From positions 49,014,296-49,078,295 of the forward strand of contig OY720346.1 in assembly GCA_963082975.1 (NCBI GenBank): DNA of 64,000 nt, written 5' to 3'. The notes beneath the pieces are model-generated. The model was given only the letters and a program-made list of their open reading frames with translations. It searched no databases and was not told the origin of the DNA. Below, piece by piece: positions 1 to 11,690 of this stretch. The position numbers and the translations under genes were made by a program. Each line of letters opens with the position of its first letter. The stretch's first letter is position 1. This DNA comes from Labia minor. Taxonomy: Eukaryota; Arthropoda; Insecta; Dermaptera; Spongiphoridae.

Positions 1-1016
1 TTTACTAAATTAATTTATATAAATTTCAATATAAACTGATTGTGAGTGATACGCTTAGCCAATACTCTGAATATTTTGTGTACAAAAATATTGAATGTTC
101 TTAGCGAGATTTGATATAATGTTGTACGATTTGTCCTAAATCTGAATTAGAAGAAAATTATAAATTGCATTAAAATGAGACCTTTTAGAATAAATTATTT
201 AATTGAAATGATATTTAAATATAAGAATTTAAAAAAATATTATATTCTTTGTTTGGCAATTGTTATTTAATTATGTGCAACATGATTCGACTTGCACAGA
301 GCATCGTTATTTTTTATTAATATCACATAATAAAAATGAATCTTTTAAACATAATAAATAAAAAAGACATTTTAATAAATTTAAAAAATATACCCAATTT
401 AAAAATGTCAAAAATTTAAAACAACTTTATATCATCATATTTTAATTTTTATATAATATATATATATTTAGTAATTAATAATATAGTAATTAAATTAAAA
501 TAAAAAACAAAGATAATATAATTCAGTCATTTTAATTCAGGTTAAATAATATTTTTTTTTATTATTCAATGATAAAATTTATATATTATTATATATATAT
601 TATAGAAAAGAAGAAATATTCAATTAAATAAAAAATAATTTAAGATAAAAATATGATCTAATAAATATTTTAATTAAATTGAGAACTTTTAGAATAAATT
701 ATTTAATTGAATTGATATTTGTATATTAGAATTTAAAATAAAAAGGGAAATATTATAATAATTCTTCGATTGGGAATCTCTATGATAATTCATTGTTTGA
801 AATGATTCCGCTAGGCCGACAGTGAGCCGCGAGCTGCTCTTGAATGAACAACACGGAGAATTATATAAACTTTAAAAAATTAATTTCTGCGGTTATTGAT
901 AAGATATTAATAAAATTTATAGCCTATGTTACTCTAGAGGTATATAAGAATATTGTGATGTAATTTCAAAGAAATCGGTTCAGCCAATTCTTAGTCTATA
1001 AAATAGTAATTTTCCG

Positions 1017-1063
<47 letters not shown>

Positions 1064-1177
1064 GTGAAAAATTCTAAAGTCACTTTTGGATTCTAGAGGT
1101 CATGAAACGCGAAGATATGCAAAAATTTTTAAATTCTGAGCAATGTGCAGACAAAAACCTTTTTTTATATATATAGA
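1..1177 (-). mobile_element. Helitron H0, 5' part, minus strand, running off the left edge
   Basis: On the minus strand it begins TCTATATATATAAAAAAAGG at 1177 after an A, as Helitrons do, and is the reverse complement of the first part of H1 (5464 onward). The match runs to the window edge. Relative to H1 it lacks about 400 bp (H1 roughly 6484-6880). It contains a (GACA)n microsatellite at about 1018-1064. No coding capacity is visible; the 3' end is outside the window. Confidence 0.75.
1018..1064. repeat. (GACA)n microsatellite inside Helitron H0
   Basis: Tandem GACA units, mirrored as (TGTC)n at 5579-5628 in H1. It sits about 120-160 bp inside the Helitron 5' terminus in both copies, so it belongs to the element. 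Confidence 0.9.
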
Positions 1178-3043
1178 TATAAATTTTGTTAGGCCTGACA
1201 TATTATACCAAGAATTTAAAATATTGGCTCATAATATATATAATATATATATATCTTAACATGTAAATTGTATCCAGCGCTTATACTTTTATTTTTGTTA
1301 TTTAATATTAAATTACTATGTGGTCGGACCGCCCTTGAAGCTATTAGAATCTCTACAGGTGGCTCTATGCTTTTAGAAAATTTTTTTTTTTTCTATTTTT
1401 CTATTTCTATTTTTTTAGAAAATGATTCATTTAATATTGTTGATATTGTAATTTTATAATTCATATATCTTCCTATAATTAAATAATTTAAATTAGTAAT
1501 AGATAAAAATAATTTTTATTTTAATTTTAATATATTAAATTATTATAAAGAAAAAGAATAGAGGAAGAAAAGAAGAAAGAAAAAGGTTAAATATAAAATA
1601 TATGTTATTATTATTTACTATAATATATATTTATATTCAAATATAAAAATCTTTTAAATAAATTAATTTCAATTATGAAAATCGATTAATTTTCCGAGTT
1701 TTTTCAATTATAATTTTAATATTATGAAACCTATTTAACCTTATTTAAAATCTCTTGCTCTCTAGACATATACATATATACATAAATATACATATTATGA
1801 AAAATTGTCATATCAATTAGATAAGCACTAGTTAAAATAAAATTTTTATCTAGTGTAAATTAAATAAAACAAAAATCTCGGACAGATGCTGCTGTATAAT
1901 AATAGTTATATAATTATAACTAAATACTCGTTTTTCTTCTGAAGAAAAACTTAAAAATAAATATTTTTTATTTTAATGTTCAAAATGGTAGTAACAAGAT
2001 TCAATAGTAAAAATAAAACTAATATTAAGTAAAACAATTAATAGTATTAATTAAATAGTAAACAATTTTTATTATAAGTCAGAAGAAATGAAATACAGGG
2101 GTCCATATGTACATGGAAGGAGGCATTCTTTATATAAATTATTTATATTATATATTTATATTCTTTATAATTATATATATATATATATATGGTGACCATA
2201 CATACCGTTTTGATTGGTACAGTCAGGTACAGTACTGTTTTTTCATATTTTTCGATCGTACGATCGTTTTAATAAAATTGTCAATTTTGTCTTGTTTTTA
2301 ACAAACTATAGTAAATACTAAAATTGTGTCTTGGAATATGAGAAATTTTATGATAAGGTGTTGAAAGATCGAAATTTGCTGTGTAAGATTACCTCATTGG
2401 AGAAAACACCCCAGTGCATCTATTCACATTTTTGTATCGGTTCTGTCACATAGAATAATTGTTTATGTTTATTTATGTTTATATATTAATTTATTTTTTA
2501 TTGGCTTACTGTTTTATGAATACATAATATTTGGAGAATTGAGAATTATAAGAAGAATTATTTATGAATTATGTATGATTTTTTAATTTTCAATTAACTT
2601 TTAATAGAATTGAAATAATGAGATCGAAAATCGAATTAATAGAAGCATATTAATTAATTCTATTTAAATTTAAAGATTTTTAACTTATAAAATTAAATTT
2701 TTATTGAAATATTTTTTTTAAAAGTTCACTAATAAAATCTTCATTTTAATTAATAAAAATAAATACATTTTCAATTAATACTTGATTAGCGAATGATTGA
2801 GGGATGATTTCGGTGAATAGGCCGTTCGACTTCTTATATTGCGCAGTAAAAAAGTAAAAACCAACTGAATGCGTTCCAGGCGCTCCGGCAGGTATGAGGA
2901 GGTGAGGTTAGGTGGCGGAGGGGTAAAGAGAGGGGCGAGCGAAGGTGAGCTCTTTGAAAGCCTCTTTCTCCTCCAATTTAATATAAATTAAAATTATATC
3001 AATAAAATAAAAACACAAATATTAATTTTTTTATAATGAATGG
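1178..3043. other. AT-rich sequence without recognised genes
   Basis: Very AT-rich with many TA runs. Features seen are a 14-bp perfect palindrome CGATCGTACGATCG at 2253-2266 and a compact GC-rich patch at 2855-2970, listed separately. I see no coding signal. Confidence 0.6.
2855..2970. other. Isolated GC-rich patch
   Basis: About 115 bp rich in G on the plus strand (GGTGAGGTTAGGTGGCGGAG and similar) in DNA that is otherwise about four-fifths A+T. It includes a donor-like CGGCAG|GTATGAGG near 2890. It could be a decayed repeat, a promoter-proximal island or a first exon; nothing decides between these. Confidence 0.3.
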
Positions 3044-3051
3044 TGTTTTTG

Positions 3052-3839
3052 CAGTAGCGTACCTAGAACTTTTGCCGCCCGGGGCGATCTCCATTTTGCC
3101 GCCCTTTCTATTATAAGTCAATCAAATACTGGTTTTTATAAATTAATACACATAAATAAATTATTAAGTTATTTAATCAATATTAATTAATACACAGAGT
3201 AAATTTTTTCACATATTTATATGCACTCATAAACATATTTATATAATATTTACTCTTCTAGCTTTCATACTAGAAAAATCGTGTATAATGCTCTCAAAAT
3301 TTATATTTATATTTTTTTCCCCGGCCCTGCTTTTCAAAAGAAAAATAGATGATTTAAAAAAATATTGGAATATCACTTCAAAGTAATCATCTAATCATAT
3401 AAACTTTTCAAAAGAAATGACATTTATAAACTGATTATAAAATTTTGGTTAGGAAAAATTGCCGAACAAAATGGATACATAAATAATGAATATAAACATT
3501 TTTAATTTTACAAATGCGTTTACGAATTCAATGAATTTTAATGAATACAATAAAATAAAATTATTATCCTGTTCTTGGAATTAGAATTCAAAATTTACAC
3601 TAAAATGCATTTATATACACCGAGGAATAATTTCGAAATCATATAGTTAATCATAATCTATATAAATCAAATAGTAAACTTATAATAATCATAATAATCA
3701 TTTATTATTCAAGAAAGAAAAAAAATAAATATGAAATGGTTGCTTTTTACAATTATAACTAAATTTAAAAAATGCCGCCCCAAGATAAGTGCCGCCCGGT
3801 GCGGACCGCACTCACCGCACCCCCCTAGGTACGCCACTG
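3052..3839. mobile_element. Non-autonomous hAT element, 788 bp, with 8-bp target duplication
   Basis: Ends CAGTAGCGTACCTAG and, inverted, CAGTGGCGTACCTAG. The 8-bp direct repeat TGTTTTTG flanks both sides (3044-3051 and 3840-3847), the hAT hallmark. Subterminal GC-rich TGCCGCCC motifs occur near both ends. The interior is AT-rich with no transposase remnant that I can see. Confidence 0.85.
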
Positions 3840-4194
3840 TGTTTTTGAATACATTTTAAATCGAAATTATAGAATATTTAAGCTTAATCCTATTCAAAGA
3901 TCTTAAGGACAAGGACAAATTTATAAATATACATATAGTTTAAGTTCATTATTGAAATTATTATAAGTATTTTGAAAACAAAAAATCGAGGATGGTATAC
4001 ATAATAGTTATAATGACATACAAACTATAATAAATGTTTATAGACCCCTTCTAATTATCAAACCTTCATTTATCACATCTTCCCGTTTTTGTTATTAGAC
4101 AACCTATATATATATATAATCTGATTCAAATAGCCGGCACTCGAACTTTAAAAATGCAGTCTTTACGATTTGAGAATATTATTTTACTAGTGTA

Positions 4195-4350
4195 GGTCAA
4201 TAAACCCGAGACTTTTTGTATTTCCCGACTCTAAAATGAAATGGCAACATTGCTCTTGTCAGCAAGCAACTATTAGCTGACTCCTGTCGAAATTTGAGCC
4301 AACTGGGTCTTATAATTTTTGTTTGACATCCATTAATAGCAGTCACGGAC
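4195..4350. mobile_element. Mariner-family fragment (non-coding end)
   Basis: Shares phrases with the mariner relic near 53985: AAATGAAATGGCAACA, GCTCT(T)GTCAGCA, AGCTGACTCC and CATCCATTAATAG in the same order and spacing. No transposase residues are present, so the mariner assignment comes only from the other copy. Confidence 0.4.
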
Positions 4351-5463
4351 TTATTGATCTGCTTTATGGGGTTAATGACGAAATTTCCTCTTTCAATTAC
4401 TATAAAAAAGTAAAGGTTTTCTTTATGAAATAAAAAGTAAATACAAACAATTGCTAATGGGTCCTGCTAGTTCCCAAAGTTGTAGAATTTATTAAAGTTA
4501 TATTTACTACACTTATATATGTATATAATTGTCAATGTTTTAAGATATTTTTTAAGGATTTTCCAATTGAAATTTTCGTTTTAAATTTTCAATCTAAATA
4601 AAATAACATTTAACTTAAATAGATTTTGTGAATGAGTTAATTTTTTTATAAATTAATATTTTCCAATTATTTTTAATTAATAAAATATTTGATATAGGTC
4701 ATTTATTAGCTATAGTTGTGAAATTTATTATTAATCAAAATTTAAAGTTTAAAAGAAGAAAAACGGTCAAGAAACCCTGAAATAGATCATCAATCAATTT
4801 CTTTTTTCAAAAAAAACAGTAATTATTTTTTTTAAAGAACTCATAACAAGCTCCGTGATGTTTATCCAACAATGCCTACTTTTGATATGAGATACATACA
4901 TAATCGACAGTAAATATAAAAAATAGGGATATTAATTCTAGCAATTCATACACAAAATTTTTCGATTATAATATATAATTTCATTGATTAAATAATTAAA
5001 TTATTTGACTTATTTAGAGAAGTTCTTATTTTAATTAATTTAATATTATTTAATCATATTTATTAAATATTTTAGTTAATATTTTTGAATTTTATCATTT
5101 TATATGAATATAAATTCAATAAAAATGTAGTTTATTAAATCATATAATATATATATATATATAATGTTTGGTATATATATATTGAATTATAATTATATAA
5201 TACTTTCTTAATAAATAATATGTATATATATATATATATATATGGAATGAATATTATAATATTATTTAATTATCAAATATTAAATGATATGTGTCTAACT
5301 GATATGTTAATAACTGTAATGTAAAACAACTATAGGTATATATAATTAAATAGTTTTTTTAATTTAATTAAATAAATCTTAAAATTATGAGGATATATAT
5401 ATATATATACATTATATAATAATTTTATAGTGCAGGGATGGGATAGTGGAAATTTATATCTAA
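4351..5463. other. AT-rich spacer with TA microsatellites
   Basis: Long AT stretches with (TA)n runs near 5145-5165 and 5220-5243. No genes or recognised repeats seen before the Helitron starts at 5464. Confidence 0.5.
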
Positions 5464-5577
5464 TCTATATATATAAAAAAAGGTTTTTGTCTGCACATTG
5501 CTCAGAATTTAAAAATTTTTGCATATCTTCGCGTTTCATGACCTCTAGAATCCAAAAGTGACTTTAGAATTTTTCAC

Positions 5578-5578
<1 letters not shown>

Positions 5579-5628
<50 letters not shown>
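5579..5628. repeat. (TGTC)n microsatellite inside Helitron H1
   Basis: Tandem CTGT/TGTC units about 115 bp from the Helitron 5' end, the mirror of the one in H0. H4 has only two units at this place (about 52064), so the array length varies between copies. Confidence 0.9.
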
Positions 5629-7393
5629 CGGAAAATTACTATTTTATAGACTCAGAATTGGCTGAACCGATTTCTTTGAAATTACATCACAATATTCTTA
5701 TATACCTCTAGAGTAACATAGGCTATAAATTTTATTAATAACTTATCAATAACCGCAGAAATTAATTTTTTAAAGTTTATATAATTCTCCGTGTTGTTCA
5801 TTCAAGAGCAGCTCGCGGCTCACTGTCGGCCTAGCGGAATCATTTCAAACAATGAATTATCATAGAGATTCCCAATCGAAGAATTATTATAATATTTCCC
5901 TTTTTATTTTAAATTCTAATATACAAATATCAATTCAATTAAATAATTTATTCTAAAAGTTCTCAATTTAATTAAAATATTTATTAGATCATATTTTTAT
6001 CTTAAATTATTTTTTATTTAATTGAATATTTCTTCTTTTCTATAATATATATATAATAATATATAAATTTTATCATTGAATAATAAAAAAAAATATTATT
6101 TAACCTGAATTAAAATGACTGAATTATATTATCTTTACTGAATTTTATTATCTTTGTTTTTTATTTTAATTTAATTACTCTATTATTAATTACTAAATAT
6201 ATATATATATTATATAAAAATTAAAATATGATGATATAAAGTTGTTTTAAATTGGGTATATTTTTTAATATTATTAAAATGTTTTTTTTTATTTATTATG
6301 TTTAAAAGATTCTATTTTATTATGTGATATTAATAAAAAATAACGATGCTCTGTGTAAGTCGAATCATGTTGCACATAATTAAATAACAATTGCCAAACA
6401 AAGAATATAATATTTTTTTAAATTCTTATATTTAAATATCATTTCAATTAAATAATTTATTCTAAAAGGTCTCATTTTAATTAATTTAATAAAATATTTA
6501 AATCACCATTCAATTTTTTATTAATAGGCTTCTTTTTTTATTTTTAATTTTTAATAAATTCTCTTTTTTTGATATGATATTAATAAAAAATAATATTAAA
6601 TTGTATATATAAATATAAAAATTAGAATATTTGAATTTTTTTAAATTTTAACACATGTAATCAATCATATGCATTAAGAATGGAAAATTTTTAAAATCAA
6701 CTTGCTATTAAATTCAGAAAAAAAATACTATTATATATAGAATATATAGACTATTCGAATATAATTTAAAACTCTTTCTCTCCTTCTATTTTAAATTAAA
6801 AAAACGGAGTTTTAAGAAATTTAGATGCCATATGCAACATGGGTTGGTAAATGAATTGGGCTGGAAGAGGAGGCAATTTATAATTTTCTTCTAATTCAGA
6901 TTTAGGACAAATCGTACAACATTATATCAAATCTCGCTAAGAACATTCAATATTTTTGTACACAAATTATTCAGAGTATTGGCTAAGCGTATCACTCACA
7001 ATCAGTTTATATTGAAATTTATATAAATTAACAAAGTAAAAATTTTTATTTGTTTAAATTTTATTATAATGAATCAAAAAAAATTAAATATATAGATCAC
7101 ATGATTAAGAGAAGCAAAAAACTTGACAGAAAATAACTGTTGGATGGAGGTCGGACATGACAGAAACTGTAAGCGAAATCTTCATATTTCGACGAATGAT
7201 TTTCAAATCCCCTAGCACCACAGAATTTAAGTTTCTTTTAAGGAAAATAACTATGATCTAAAAAAATTAATAAATGAACTTAATAATAAAAAAACAAATA
7301 AATCAATTAATTTAAATTAATACTATTAATGAATGTATATATTGGTCATTTATCTATAGTTTTATACCGTTAATTTTTATAAATTGTCTCAAG

Positions 7394-8055
7394 CAGGGCC
7401 GCGACGTGGGTGCAAAGCGCCCGTGTGCAAATTTTTAAAAAGCGCCCCCTCTATCAATAGAACAATAAAATCAAATAAAACATTTAATTTTGAAAACTGT
7501 GTTTATGAATACAGAGGAATTTATCTACATAATAATAGGAAATAACAAAATAATTAACTCATTAACAATAGAAACAAGGTTAAATTTCTAGAACAATAAA
7601 CATAAAAAAAATTCAAAAATGAAAACATAATACAATATGAAATTCCATCACAAAACTATACTATTCGGATTCTTCGAGCCTTTGAAGCTACAAAACCTTT
7701 AATAATATCATATATTTCTAAGTTATCCATGATTTCATTTTCTATTGCTATCATAGAAAGATCTGTTAAGCGCTCCTGCGACAATGTCGAACGCAAATTC
7801 GTTTTTATAATTTTTAACTTAGAGAAGCTTCGTTCACCCGAAGCTACAGTTACGGGCAAGGTTAGAAAGATACGCAGTAAAACAAACAAATTTGGAAAAT
7901 ATATTTAAACGTGTCGTAGGATTCACGTCCACAATTATATTGATTCATTTTTAAAACACTTAAAATAAAATAAAAAAGAATGGTCAGTTTGGCGCCCCCT
8001 ACACCAGGCGCCCGTGGGCAGCGCCCACCTTGCACACGTGCACGCCGCGGCCCTG
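7394..8055 (-). mobile_element. hAT element with transposase C-terminal remnant, inserted in Helitron H1
   Basis: Termini CAGGGCCGCGACGTGGGTGC and, inverted, CAGGGCCGCGGCGTGCACGT; 8-bp target duplication GTCTCAAG at 7386-7393 and 8056-8063. Helitron H2 has a single GTCTCAAG at the same place, so the empty site is seen. On the minus strand 7656-7889 reads LPVTVASGERSFSKLKIIKT, then LRSTLSQERLTDLSMIAIEN, the hAT C-terminal dimerisation domain (ASxERSFSxLK...RSTxxQERL). The rest of the transposase is missing, so the copy is non-autonomous. Confidence 0.9.
7656..7889 (-). pseudogene. hAT transposase C-terminal fragment
   Basis: About 77 residues with the hAT dimerisation signature VASGERSFSKLK and STLSQERLTDLSMIAIENE, as in zinc-finger MYM/ZBED-like hAT proteins. 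It lacks the catalytic core, so it is a remnant without activity. It ends with a run of basic residues (KARRIRIV) and a stop. Confidence 0.75.
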
Positions 8056-8204
8056 GTCTCAAGTCTCTATTTTTGCATTTTCTCAAGTTTCATTATAATT
8101 AAAAATATTCAATAATAATCTAGGAATGAAAATAAAATACCAAAATGTAATGATCAAGAAATATTATACTCTATTTCACTATTATAACATATACAATACT
8201 TAAG

Positions 8205-9195
8205 AACCATAGGCGGAGGAAATATTAGGAGATATCATTGCGGGTTCAGGCCAAATCGACCAACATTAATTAAGATATTTTCATTATGACAGATATTAGG
8301 AAAAAAACCGCGAATTCAATATTTCTATTCACTAATTATTTGTAGACTTTAGTAAAACATACGCATGACTCAATAGATCCGGATAAACTTTTTCAAATTT
8401 TCAATCTTCAAATTTGTCTTGAAGGTAGTAAAGAAAGAATAAGATGCGGAAATCAATTGTAAAATATTAGGTTACCCAGACGACTTAAATATAATAGGAG
8501 ATTCGGCAATTGCAATTACAGATAATTTAATGGAGGTTTGAAATTAATAGTGATAAGAAAAAATATTTAGTAACAAAGAGGAAGAGTATTAACATACAAA
8601 ATCTTAAGATACAAAATGTAGAATTTGAATATGTAGAAAAATTGAATGTAAACACGAAGGATAATAATATTTGAGAAGAATTTAAATCGGGGTTGCAATC
8701 GGGAAACGCCTGTTATCTGCAATAAAGAGGCTTATCTCTTGAAAATTATTATCAAAGGGAATATATAAAAAGATTATTTTGCCTGTTGCATTATATGGGT
8801 GGCAGGCATGGTCTATGACCCTTGGAGATGAGAGTAGATTCAGAGTATTTGAGAATAGGATTCTTCCCTGCATTTATTGGCCAAAGAAAGATGAGGTCAC
8901 CGGGTATGGGGGAGACAACATAACAAGAAATTGCATGGCCTCTCTGCATCTTCAGAAATAGTTAGGGTTATAAAAGGGAAAAAGCTGCGATAGGCAGGGC
9001 ACGTGGCTAGAATGGGAGAGGAAAAAGATATTGGTGGGAAGACCGATTGTAAAACGTCCGCTTGGAAAAAAACGCGTAGGAAGGGACGTAAGAGAGATGG
9101 AACAAGGGCTCAGGATAGGGACACTTGGAGAAATGTGGTTGTTGCGGCTAAGAACTTTCGAGTATCTTTGAGCCACATAGGTAGATAGATATAGC
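8205..9195 (+). pseudogene. Decayed LINE reverse transcriptase carried inside Helitron H1
   Basis: Pieces of a non-LTR reverse transcriptase in order: [17 protein letters not shown] (near 8230), a relic of the FxDFxKAxDSI(D) block (near 8345), [10 protein letters not shown] (a decayed catalytic ADD box, near 8480), [20 protein letters not shown] and [19 protein letters not shown] (8779 on), then ARMGEE and the 3' end. It ends with GAGCCACATAGGTAGATAGATA, a short GATA-like tail. Several frames and stops interrupt it. The clade is not resolved; the C-terminal VLYG...RWAG.VARM region is common in RTE-like and related arthropod LINEs. Confidence 0.75.
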
Positions 9196-9420
9196 ATATA
9201 CAATAATAATATATAATTAATATAGTGATTAAATTAAAATATATTTTTTAAATAAGAACACAAAAAGAAATGAATGTTTTATGTAATATACTGATTGAAA
9301 CAAAATGGATGAAAACCTTTTACTACTTTCAACCACCAAATACTATGTAACACTCGGGGGTACAGGGGGCGGAGCCCCCGTCTAGGTGTGAAGAGCGCCG
9401 AAGGCGCTCTGAGCAGCTAG

Positions 9421-11618
9421 TAAATATATATAAACTTCGCTAATGTTCGGCTTTAATGTTGAGATGTTTATTTATTAATATGACTCATAAAAACTACATT
9501 TCTTTTTCTTTTAATACATTTTTTCTATTTATTTTTAATATTAAATACAATATATTATATATATATATAAGTATATATATAAATTATTTGATTATGAACA
9601 AATATTTACAAATTGATTGAATAATATTATAAAATATTTTAAGAAAATTTCATGTTAAAAAGTGAAATTGGAAATATTATTATTATTATTCTTAGGCACT
9701 AATTCTAAGGCTGATAAAGGAAGATTTTTTGTATTTGAAGTTAATTTAAGGCACCTATATATATATATACATTTTGGAAATTATTATAATTGTTAAAAAA
9801 ACAAAAATAATAATAGGTATTCAAAATGTATTTCCTTATAACTTGAGCAACTTTTATATTTTTTCTATTGCTCTATGGCATAACATAAAAATAAATGATT
9901 TTTTTAGAATATAATTTTTTTGTAAAATTTAAAGTGAAGTTTTTCTTAATAATTTTATTATTTGTTTTGAATTTTATTTAACGAGTTTTAAACTTGAGAA
10001 GGGAACTCCACGCAAGCATATCAAAATAAATTACATTCATTTATTGATAATCATTAAAGCAAAAGAGAAATAAAGAAATTATATTCTTTATTTTCAATTG
10101 TATTCTTTGTAATAAGTAAATGATCAATTCTGAAAGTGGTGTAGATCCAATTTTTAAAAAATTTAGATAGCATGTGATTTATACAAAATTTAATATAAAT
10201 TTCATAATTATTATCAACTAATATTTAAAATATCAAAAAATACTAATTGTAAGCTCATTTGAAAATAAAATAATATTGAACAGACAATAAATTAATTAAA
10301 TTAGCGATTTCTCGAAAGAATAGAAAAGCAACTTTCACCACTTTCAAAATACACGATTCAGTTATCACATTTATTGGTAAAGTTGTTAATTATTATTCAA
10401 ATTATTTTCCAAATTTTTTCCAAGTCGTATATTTATATAATTTTTATAATCGGTTGGAGAAATGATTTTATCAATTTTGTAAAAAAAATGTAACTATTAA
10501 TCTAAAAACAATTTAATAATTATTAGTAACTAAATATGAACCTTTCTGTTATTAAATTTATAATAAAGATCGATGCGATTTTGATTTTGATTAAATTTCT
10601 TTAATATTTTTAATAATTTAATACCTTTAGTATGCAACTGAAATGTTGATTATATAGGTACTACTTTATTTAAAGTATCATTATATAAATTATATAAAAA
10701 TCCTTTAATTTGGTCATATTTCATTTATCTAATATATTTTACTATTTTTATCTCAGAGTATATTATAATAATATAACGATATTATATATAATTACTATTT
10801 GAATTAGAGATGGGCAATATAATCCTTTTAAAATTCTAATTTTGTGCGTTCATTATATATAAGAGATATGTGTCTATTTTTTGAATTATTATTTTATTAA
10901 TATTATTGTTTTGTTATATTTGGAAAAGAAGAAAGAGTAGAAAATATGTATATTTAACTAAATAAAAGAAGTACAAGGTATATAATTTCTCTATGTGAAG
11001 ATACGTTAGTAAAATGGGGAGAGAAATTAATACCTCACCTGAATTCAGGGAAGTTTTACTCTTAAATCTCATCTATAAGAAGAATCTACCTGTTACTTTA
11101 ATTAACATTGTTATATCTGTAAATTGGATTGTCATTTTTATCTAATATTATAATTTCTAGGAAGAGTTTTTTCATTTGTATTATATTAAATAAATAAATA
11201 GATATGGTTTTTTTATATTATTTAAACAGTTTAAAGTATTGATTTATTTATTTTAAATTCTATTATAGTTAAAAATGGAAGAAATTTTTTGAATATCGTA
11301 TTTATATTACAAAACTAAAACATTTTAGTTTTTGATTTATATGTATATACATATATCTATGTTTTTAATAACTATATTTATTTTAGAGAGGAACCATTTT
11401 ATTATATCATATATATATATGTATAAATTTATAAAAAAAAATTAGTTTAGAGAAAATTTCTAAGTAACATGATTTTTTTAAATTTTTAAAAGGAAATAAT
11501 GCTTATTTAATTTAATTATTATTAATTTGATTATTAAAGAATCTACATATTATTATCACAATTCATATCAATGAGTTCCAATTTAATATAGGTCGGTCCT
11601 AATGGCAACAATTAATTT
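9421..11618. other. AT-rich DNA downstream of the ABCD stop codon
   Basis: Contains the ABCD 3' untranslated region on the minus strand, just below 11619; its end cannot be fixed because A/T hexamers are frequent here. I see no repeat family or coding signal between 9421 and about 11500. Confidence 0.5.
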
Positions 11619-11690
11619 TTAATCGGACTCCTCTTCTGATTTTCGATCATTGAGCACTCTAGAATCTTCACCAAGGACTTTACATAGTTC
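11619..11690 (-). CDS. ABCD gene, terminal exon J with stop codon
   Basis: Reads [20 protein letters not shown], then ESD and TAA. The first residues match human ELCQILGE; the tail is short and acidic. Acceptor TTCCAG ends at 11691. The stop lies at 11621-11619. The human protein ends with a longer Pro/Gly tail that is absent here. Confidence 0.93.
   Translation of the reverse strand, partial: ELCKVLGEDSRVLNDRKSEEESD

Larger units (their letters stand above)
5464..9420 (+). mobile_element. Helitron H1, full-length non-autonomous copy with nested insertions
   Basis: Begins TCTATATATATAAAAAAAGG after A (5463). Ends with hairpin GAGCGCC-GAA-GGCGCTC, then TGAGCAGCTAG, followed by T (9421). This is the canonical Helitron layout: 5' TC, 3' hairpin, CTRR, A|T target. 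The 3' region also holds GGGGGCGGAGCCCCC, a second hairpin. Inside lie a 662-bp hAT (7394-8055) and a decayed LINE segment (8205-9195). No Rep/helicase coding is visible. The same family is at H0, H2 and H3. Confidence 0.85.

Noticed and set aside
1018-1064. A CRISPR-like array
   Set aside because: Simple 4-bp tandem units without spacers; a microsatellite in eukaryotic DNA.
11370-11520. Polyadenylation signals for ABCD (AATAAA/ATTAAA on the minus strand near 11380 and 11505)
   Set aside because: Such hexamers arise by chance all over DNA this rich in A and T, so none can be chosen.
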